From: DAORDI01 sp035345895 | GTDB taxonomy: Bacteria; Spirochaetota; Leptospiria; Leptospirales; Leptospiraceae | DNA length: 18,927 bases | NCBI GenBank assembly: GCA_035345895.1 | Contig: DAORDI010000086.1 | Location: forward strand, 1 to 18,927 | Reading direction: 5' to 3' | Shown here: positions 14,238 through 18,927 of the stretch, piece after piece | Position numbering within the stretch: the stretch's first letter is position 1 | How the letters are laid out: every line of letters begins with the position of its first letter | The notes under the pieces: generated by a model | What the model was told of the DNA's origin: nothing | The model's database searches: none | What the model saw: only the letters and a program-made list of their open reading frames with translations | Translations under genes and position numbers: made by a program

Positions 14238-14930
14238 ATGAAACTGAACGATGACCATGAAAAACTCCAAACTTCCGGCTTGGAAGAGAATGCAGAAATG
14301 AGTTCTGAAAATGAACAAAAGCTTTTTGCGGCAGAAGAATCTATCTGGTTCGCCATAAAAGGTTTTCAGGAAAAATCTCTGTTCAGTGATTTTATTGGAG
14401 ATTCTGCGGTCGAACTCGATATTGCGAAGGCCGAAAAACTCATGGCAATGGAACCCAAATACAAAGTCCCTGAATACCTCAAAAACTATGTAAATATGAA
14501 TCTGAACTCCAGTTCAGAAAAATCTGAGTCTGTAGTAATTCGAATCGTAAAAGAGGGAGTCAGATTCATCAACTCAGCCGTTGAGTCAGTGTTTAAGGCT
14601 GAAACAGTCTTTCTTCCTGCAATGCGGTCACCGGAAAAGCAGGACCTCCAGGCAGTCAATCTTTATGCGGATGCCGACGGAACTCAGATTACATATCAGC
14701 TGATCAAAGAGAGTTCCGATGAAGCTTATCTCTGCATCAATTTTGACGGGGCAGGAAGTCTTGTATACAGTCAGGTAAACCTGAAGAAAAACAACCGGTT
14801 CATCTATTCAGAAAAAATTTCCCAATCTAAAGCAGTTTCCTTTTCCGGACTCAAGCAGGGGAAATACAATTTGGAATTCATAGGTGCAAAAGGTACAAAA
14901 TCTGTTGACTTGACTATACTCGCAGAATAG
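14238..14930 (+). CDS. two-part soluble protein between sigma factor and CHAT protease; candidate anti-sigma or protease target
   Basis: This 230-residue protein has GAGG at 14227-14230 before the ATG. I recognise no named domain. Residues 1-27 are acidic and probably disordered. Residues 28-86 are helical (LFAAEESIWFAIKGFQ; AEKLMAMEPKYKVPEYLKNYV). A Ser-rich linker (89-98, LNSSSEKSES) leads to a helix (99-120). Residues 137-229 read as a beta sandwich of repeated strands (AVNLYADADGTQITYQLI, YLCINFDGAGS, KYNLEFIGAKGTK). There is no signal peptide or membrane helix, so it is cytosolic. There is only one Cys and no zinc-finger HC2 motif. A helical N-terminal domain, flexible linker and separate C-terminal domain, lying directly between a sigma factor and a caspase-like protease, is the layout expected for an anti-sigma factor cut in its linker. 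That role is inference. Confidence 0.7.
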   Translation: MKLNDDHEKLQTSGLEENAEMSSENEQKLFAAEESIWFAIKGFQEKSLFSDFIGDSAVELDIAKAEKLMAMEPKYKVPEYLKNYVNMNLNSSSEKSESVVIRIVKEGVRFINSAVESVFKAETVFLPAMRSPEKQDLQAVNLYADADGTQITYQLIKESSDEAYLCINFDGAGSLVYSQVNLKKNNRFIYSEKISQSKAVSFSGLKQGKYNLEFIGAKGTKSVDLTILAE

Positions 14931-14944
14931 ATTAAACTCTGCAA

Positions 14945-16735
14945 ATGCTGAACCTCATCATTGACAGAGTAGGAAACGTAAACATATTCAATTTTCTGGA
15001 TTCGAACTCCATCGGTCCTGAGTCGCATATCCATTCCAAGATGGATACTGATTTGATTATGGAGTTTTTACGGGAAGTGGAGTCCGTGTCCAGAATTTCC
15101 AGGACATTCCTCACCGCATCGGTTATCCGCACAGAAGTAAAACCTGATATCCTCAGGGATTTGAAAGCAATTGGAGAAACATTTTTTGATCAGTTTTTCC
15201 CTTCTGAAATCGCAAATAAAATTCGTTCTTCTACGGACAGATTTCTGCATTTCAATATTGATCAGGGCCTGAAGGACATTCCGTGGGAACTCCTTTATGA
15301 CGGAAGAGAATTTCTAGCTGATAAATTTTTCATCGGCAGGACTGTAAAAGGGGCAGCAAGGCAGTTCAAGGAAGAAGGAACTAAAAAAATGAAAATGCTC
15401 ATTATCGCAGATCCTACGGAAGATCTGGAATGGGCACAGAAGGAAGGGGAGACACTGTTTCAAGTGCTCCGCGAAAAAATCTCCTCCAATAATCTTGAAC
15501 TGCAGTTCGTGGCAGGAAGACAGATTACCAAACTTAAACTTCTTTCGATGATTAAAGGGAAAAATATTATACATTATGCAGGCCATCTCTTCTTTTCCGA
15601 AGATGCATTGGAAAACGGCTGGCTTCTGTCTGACGGAAAGGTTCTGAAAGCGAGGGAAATCAGTAACAGCGGCACGTCCGCCAGTCTGGTATTCAGCAAT
15701 TCCTGTCAGTCATCCAGATCTGCAGAAAGCAGTCCGTCGATTATGAGTTATTTTGCCGGTTCATTCCTCCTTTCAGGCATTAAATGTTTTGTAGGAACAA
15801 ACTGGGAGATCGCAGACAACGAAAGAACTCTCGATTTTACGATTCGATTTTATCAGACTCTGTTTCAGCACAAATCTGTCGGTGAGGCATTGTACTTTGC
15901 CAGAGAATTTGCCAGAAGAAATTATGAATCCTGGGATCTGACTTGGGCAAATTATACACTTCACGGCTCTCCTGCACTTCTGATGTCTCCCAAAGGTTCT
16001 GAATCAAGAAGCAAAGCTTCCAGTTTTGATATGATTCAGTATGCTTACCCGATGCCTATTGCAAAGTCATTTATGAAATTTGTATCGGAGGACAAGTCAG
16101 GATCCGATGCTTTGGTTCTTCTTAAACTTCTTGCAAAGGCATTTGAAGACTTTTCTAAAATGACTGGAGCCATTATCTTCAGCGATCATTCCAGGCAGTC
16201 ACTTGGGAAAATTTCCATTCCCGAAAATCAGGAGATTGGAATTCGAAAATGGTGGGAACTCATCTATGCGGCTATGTGGGATTTCAAGAAACTTGAAATC
16301 TCAATGGTTATGGGTTCTATGATGGATATTCTGTATACACATAGGGATATGATCAATAAGATTGTGGATTGGATTGACAAACTCCAGAAGGGTCAGCTTG
16401 AAGCGGAATTTATCCAGGGATATTTAGTAACTTTTCAATACTATTTTGAAAACATATTATTGGAACTTAGAGAATTTGAGGAGACTCAGCTCTGCTACAT
16501 CCCTCCAAACTCACATGAGTATTTCAGTTTTTCCGGAACAGAGCCTAAATATCTGAGCGTTCTTCAGGATTTTAATCCTGAGCAGGCTTCGGAAATGAAG
16601 GAAAAAGTCATTTTTTATCATAAGACCACAAATATCTATGTGGAACTTATCGGTCTGAAAATCACCGGGGACAGCAATTCGGTCAGACTGGAACTTGAAA
16701 ATTTATACAATTATTCCGCAATTCTCAGTTCATGA
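14945..16735 (+). CDS. CHAT-family caspase-like protease with a C-terminal unknown domain
   Basis: This is a 596-residue protein. The CHAT domain (clan CD, caspase/separase fold) spans about 98-348: LKDIPWELLYDGREFLADKF at entry, the catalytic His in IIHYAGH (His214, with His210 before it), the catalytic Cys in VFSNSCQSS (Cys254), FVGTNWEIAD, and the closing YTLHGSPALLM. Both catalytic residues are intact. Residues 1-97 form a less conserved N-terminal part. Residues 360-596 are a second region: AYPMPIAKSFMKFV and ALVLLKLLAKAFEDFSK helices, then strands near QLCYIPPNSHEYFSFSG. From memory this resembles a module joined to various bacterial signalling and conflict proteins, but I cannot name it. 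CHAT proteases usually stay inactive until a partner or ligand binds. The gene starts 14 bases after the two-part protein without its own ribosome binding site, and its stop overlaps the next start. Confidence 0.9.
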   Translation: MLNLIIDRVGNVNIFNFLDSNSIGPESHIHSKMDTDLIMEFLREVESVSRISRTFLTASVIRTEVKPDILRDLKAIGETFFDQFFPSEIANKIRSSTDRFLHFNIDQGLKDIPWELLYDGREFLADKFFIGRTVKGAARQFKEEGTKKMKMLIIADPTEDLEWAQKEGETLFQVLREKISSNNLELQFVAGRQITKLKLLSMIKGKNIIHYAGHLFFSEDALENGWLLSDGKVLKAREISNSGTSASLVFSNSCQSSRSAESSPSIMSYFAGSFLLSGIKCFVGTNWEIADNERTLDFTIRFYQTLFQHKSVGEALYFAREFARRNYESWDLTWANYTLHGSPALLMSPKGSESRSKASSFDMIQYAYPMPIAKSFMKFVSEDKSGSDALVLLKLLAKAFEDFSKMTGAIIFSDHSRQSLGKISIPENQEIGIRKWWELIYAAMWDFKKLEISMVMGSMMDILYTHRDMINKIVDWIDKLQKGQLEAEFIQGYLVTFQYYFENILLELREFEETQLCYIPPNSHEYFSFSGTEPKYLSVLQDFNPEQASEMKEKVIFYHKTTNIYVELIGLKITGDSNSVRLELENLYNYSAILSS

Positions 16736-17445
16736 GTTTATGTCAGCCGGATTCTTTTTTTTCCTGCGGATCCTGCTGCGGGAGTTTCAATCTGAAGCTT
16801 AATAGGAAGGATCTTTTCGAACTGTTCTGTGAAAGGACTGAAGAATTCAGGCAGACAGCAGATTTTTCAAAAATCTGGACTCTTTCCGATTTCAGAAAGA
16901 AAAGAGAATTTATTGAAGAGAAAATTGAACGAAATGACCCTACGACATATAATTGTCCCTTTTTAGGATTTATTGATTCTGGACATCGGAAGATCGGCTG
17001 CCTGGTGCATCCATATGCATCACATAATCCCAGGAGTCAGAATGTATCGTTTTACGGTGCTTCCATATGCCAAGGATATGACTGCAGAAACAAGGAAGGC
17101 AAAAACTCAGAAATTTGGGAAAAATTTTTATGCAGATTGAATCTCACATTTTATGAGTATTCTTTGTTTGCAGGAGATCCAGTTTTTCTTCCGGCATTGG
17201 AAAGATTTTTTGAAGACTGCGGTCTTGATTTTTCCTCTGCCGTTCAAAAGCATCCTGAACTGATCCAAAGTCTTCTGTTCAGAAAGATTGAATCCGGAAA
17301 AGCATCACTGATTTTTATTACGTCATTTGAAGCGTTTTGGAAAAAAGAATCGGAAGGGAATTCCTTTGAAGAGATCTGTACTTTGCTGGGAATAGCTGAA
17401 GAGGAAGACCTTTTTAATACATTGAAGAGTCTATTTTTAAAATAA
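16732..17445 (+). CDS. CxxCC-type cysteine-cluster (metal-binding, YkgJ-like) protein
   Basis: This 237-residue protein starts with an ATGA overlap on the CHAT gene. Conserved cysteines are CGSCCG (Cys12, Cys15, Cys16), YNCPFLG (Cys75), IGCLVHP (Cys90) and the pair CQGYDC (Cys113, Cys118). This is the layout of the YkgJ / zinc-or-iron-chelating family, which starts CxxCC and continues CPfL, gC.iy.hRP and C..y.C; the exact metal and role of that family are not settled. Residues 120-237 are helical and unrelated to the metal part (EIWEKFLCRLNLTFYEYSLF; SFEEICTLLGIAEEEDLF). No membrane helix is present. The overlap with the protease gene argues for a joint function, for example as a metal-cluster sensor or a CHAT partner, but this is inferred from position only. 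Confidence 0.8.
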   Translation: MSLCQPDSFFSCGSCCGSFNLKLNRKDLFELFCERTEEFRQTADFSKIWTLSDFRKKREFIEEKIERNDPTTYNCPFLGFIDSGHRKIGCLVHPYASHNPRSQNVSFYGASICQGYDCRNKEGKNSEIWEKFLCRLNLTFYEYSLFAGDPVFLPALERFFEDCGLDFSSAVQKHPELIQSLLFRKIESGKASLIFITSFEAFWKKESEGNSFEEICTLLGIAEEEDLFNTLKSLFLK

Positions 17446-17504
17446 GGGGAGGTTTGCCCATTCGACAGAAATCGAACCAGAATTTCTCTGTCCCCTTGTT
17501 TTTT
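17444..17504 (+). terminator. probable terminator of the sigma-CHAT operon
   Basis: aagggga (17444-17450) pairs with tcccctt (17491-17497). Inside, gacagaaat (17464-17472) pairs with atttctctgtc (17482-17492) with a two-base bulge, overlapping the outer stem by two bases. A run of six T (17499-17504) follows. The long internal loop makes the fold less certain, but the position right at the stop codon and ahead of a convergent gene is right. Confidence 0.5.
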
Positions 17505-17530
17505 AAATCACGTTAAGGTTGACTGTTTCC

Positions 17531-17800
17531 TTATTGCTGAGGAGGAATTATTCCTTTTGCTTTTTCTTTAACTTCTTCGAATCTAGTTCTTGCTTCTGTA
17601 AGAAGTTTGTCAATTTCGCGGAAAGCTTCTTCAGTGTATTTGCGAAGATTCATCGCTACTTCACTGTTGTCCTGAGCACCTTTTTCAGAGAGTTCTCTCA
17701 GTTTGGCTTCTATTTGTCCAAGAACCTTTTCAGATTCAGTTTTTACACTGGAAGCTGCTCCAATTACAAAGTTCAGGGCATCCTTAATTTCCTTTTCCAT
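17531..17800 (-). CDS. phasin-like helical protein
   Basis: This 89-residue protein is almost entirely amphipathic helix, in two long segments: MEKEIKDALNFVIGAASSVKT to about 38, and EVAMNLRKYTEEAFREIDK to about 80, with the tail GIIPPQQ. This is the pattern of the phasin-related family (short PhaF/PhaI-like proteins): an N-terminal fvIGAA.sv..e segment and a C-terminal coiled coil. Classical phasins coat polyhydroxyalkanoate granules; in organisms without such granules the related proteins have no assigned role. Ribosome binding site gagg lies 7 bases before the ATG at 17800. It stands as a single gene, convergent with the CHAT operon and 69 bases downstream of the DJ-1 family gene on the same strand. 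Confidence 0.75.
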   Translation of the reverse strand: MEKEIKDALNFVIGAASSVKTESEKVLGQIEAKLRELSEKGAQDNSEVAMNLRKYTEEAFREIDKLLTEARTRFEEVKEKAKGIIPPQQ

Positions 17801-17869
17801 TTCATGACCTCATTTAATAGAATTAAGACTAAAATTTCAAATAGGCACTGTACGTCAAGAATTTTTTAA

Positions 17870-18619
17870 TCAGTCCAGCATAGATAAATACCGAATTGAG
17901 TAACAGTATGCATCTCCAGGCCAGCGGGCAGTCAGCAGATTCCCGTCCTGAACAGTGAATCCATACTCAAGTTTTTTCATTGAATCTCTGAATATAGGCA
18001 TCGGACCTTCTTCGAAGTCATCCTTGCTTTTTAAAAAAGAAATCACTTCTTCCTGTGTCGTTGTTCCTGGGTAGGTTCTGTAGTACGAACCAAGCCAGAG
18101 TCGGGTTAGATTGTGTGCTGCAGTCTCCTGTGATTTCAGAAGACAGGTGCATTTTTTGCCGAAGAGAATAGATTTCCCTTCTTTATTCAGACTTCTGGCA
18201 GCAAGAAGAACTCCATGACAGATAGCTCCAATCGGTTTATCGGCTTCCATAAAGTCAGCGATTTTTCTATGAAGTGTTTCTGATTCGAGGTATTTTTTAA
18301 TTCCAGGAGCATGACCGCCATGAAGCATAATGCCATGAAAATCATTTACATTGATCTCTGAATGAAGAATCGGTTTTTGAAATCCCTGACTTTCCATCAT
18401 TTCTCTGCAGGCATCCACAGCATCCTTTCTTGCCATAAGGATTTTTTTCCAGATTCCAAGTCCTTCTCCAGTCATCATACGATGGTCAGGATTGCCAGGT
18501 TTTCCGTCTTCGGATGAAAATCGTACATTGATCCCGTTCTGTTTCAAAATCTTCCAGGCGATGGATGCTTCAGAAGGATCAAAGTCTTCGCTTGATACGG
18601 GCATCAGAATTTCTTTCAT
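17870..18619 (-). CDS. DJ-1/PfpI superfamily protein (class I glutamine amidotransferase-like)
   Basis: This 249-residue protein has the nucleophile elbow KPIGAICHGVLLAARS with Cys134, preceded by DFHGIMLHGGHAPG, the usual oxyanion strand of the DJ-1/PfpI superfamily. The C-terminal GNLLTARWPGDAYCYSIRYL matches the nlvTaq.P.da motif near the end of many members. Members include glyoxalases, chaperone-like deglycases (debated) and proteases; the substrate here cannot be told. Length is above PfpI (about 170) and near Hsp31-type and large plant-like members, with an insertion between the nucleophile and the C-terminal motif (about 150-215). There is no signal peptide, so it is cytosolic. The start at 18619 has no strong ribosome binding site; the next Met is residue 6. 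It has no obvious link to its neighbours. Confidence 0.85.
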   Translation of the reverse strand: MKEILMPVSSEDFDPSEASIAWKILKQNGINVRFSSEDGKPGNPDHRMMTGEGLGIWKKILMARKDAVDACREMMESQGFQKPILHSEINVNDFHGIMLHGGHAPGIKKYLESETLHRKIADFMEADKPIGAICHGVLLAARSLNKEGKSILFGKKCTCLLKSQETAAHNLTRLWLGSYYRTYPGTTTQEEVISFLKSKDDFEEGPMPIFRDSMKKLEYGFTVQDGNLLTARWPGDAYCYSIRYLSMLD

Positions 18620-18703
18620 GACTGCAATAATTCATAAACACCTGCATTGAAAAGGAAAAAAATCTTTTTTGCAGCAGGATTCTCTGAGTAACTCACCTTA
18701 TGC

Positions 18704-18713
18704 GGGGGGGGGG
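18704..18713. repeat. homopolymeric G10 tract
   Basis: Ten G in a row stand out in a moderate-GC background. Such tracts are prone to slippage in replication and are known elsewhere as phase-variation switches. Here the tract lies outside any visible gene, about 85 bases upstream of the DJ-1 family start on the other strand. Confidence 0.9.
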
Positions 18714-18782
18714 CACTTTTGGCAGGAAAGCCTGCCGACCAATGCTGTCAAATTAAGGTTCTTTATTCAGGAAAGACGGTTG

Positions 18783-18873
18783 CCGAGTGATTTTCACCGC
18801 CCACCTCGATAAGAAAAACCCTGAAAATATTGGGTTTTTCACTCGGTGACCGGCGGTGAAAATTGTATCGAGG
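18783..18873. repeat. set of crossing inverted repeats around a central hairpin
   Basis: Four complementary pairs occur. A: ccgagtga 18783-18790 with tcactcgg 18839-18846. B: attttcaccgcc 18790-18801 with ggcggtgaaaat 18852-18863. C: cctcgata 18804-18811 with tatcgagg 18866-18873. D: aaaaaccc 18814-18821 with gggttttt 18832-18839. All are perfect. The order is A B C D D' A' B' C', so A, B and C cannot all pair in one nested fold. The region can form D plus one of the others, or a pseudoknot. Confidence 0.75.
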
Positions 18874-18927
18874 CATCATTCCTCATAACATCTTTGAACG
18901 TCTACTGTTAATTGTACAGCATTGGCC

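Larger units (their letters stand above)
18620..18927. other. gene-free end region with G10 tract and structured repeats
   Basis: No convincing gene reaches into these 308 bases. From left to right they hold an AT-rich leader of the minus-strand DJ-1 family gene, a run of ten G (18704-18713), a small perfect hairpin ggcagg-aaag-cctgcc (18721-18736), and a complex of crossing inverted repeats (18783-18873). The sequence after 18880 shows nothing recognisable. Confidence 0.6.

Noticed and set aside
13292..17445. A type III-E CRISPR-Cas locus, because of the CHAT protease and sigma factor
   Set aside because: No repeats, no Cas proteins and no TPR domain in the CHAT protein are visible in the window; only the regulatory logic is similar.
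17519..17869. 116-residue open frame on the plus strand, very rich in Phe and Ser
   Set aside because: It is the complement of the phasin-like gene, which has a ribosome binding site and a sensible helical sequence.

Overview
The window looks like a chromosomal segment from a spirochaete of the order Leptospirales. Three observations support this. The protein at 5767-6672 reads as the leptospiral porin OmpL1 along most of its length, including the ending GYKHEL. The protein at 5069-5617 carries the conserved core of DUF1564, a family I know only from Leptospira-type genomes. Several lipoproteins have the relaxed spirochaetal lipobox (VNC, ANC and LHC before and at the lipidated Cys). Base composition is moderate, roughly 40-45% GC by eye. 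No insertion sequence, CRISPR array, tRNA or rRNA gene was seen.

Layout. Positions 1-2304 (+) hold the end of a 5-formyltetrahydrofolate cyclo-ligase, a small exported ankyrin protein, a tandem-WHy (LEA type 2) lipoprotein and an AlkB-type dioxygenase, tightly packed or overlapping. A fatty acid hydroxylase-like membrane protein follows (2361-2897). It converges on a lipoprotein with a spermidine-synthase-like fold (2963-3868, minus). Divergent from that is a Sir2 deacylase with a desuccinylase signature (4029-4787). A hairpin-rich intergenic stretch then leads to the DUF1564 gene. Positions 5660-8487 form an outer-membrane unit: promoter, ompL1, a large surface-lipoprotein candidate and a clear terminator. 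A small unknown gene and a REP/MITE-like repeat follow. Positions 9124-10405 (minus) are a flagellar chaperone operon: fliS, a small helical FliT-like protein and a J-domain protein.

Positions 10504-17445 (+) form one long run of genes, mostly overlapping or a few bases apart. purN and purH (purine synthesis) come first, then a four-helix membrane protein, an atypical ECF-like sigma factor, a 230-residue two-part protein, a CHAT-family caspase-like protease and a CxxCC cysteine-cluster protein. The sigma factor, middle protein and CHAT protease are the most interesting part of the window. Their order resembles a protease-controlled sigma switch, comparable in logic to the type III-E CRISPR case, where a TPR-CHAT protease cleaves Csx30 to free a sigma factor. 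Here there is no CRISPR context, and the functional link is inference.

A phasin-like protein and a DJ-1/PfpI-family protein (both minus) follow. The last 308 bases have no gene, but hold a G10 tract and an unusual set of inverted repeats whose pairings cross one another.
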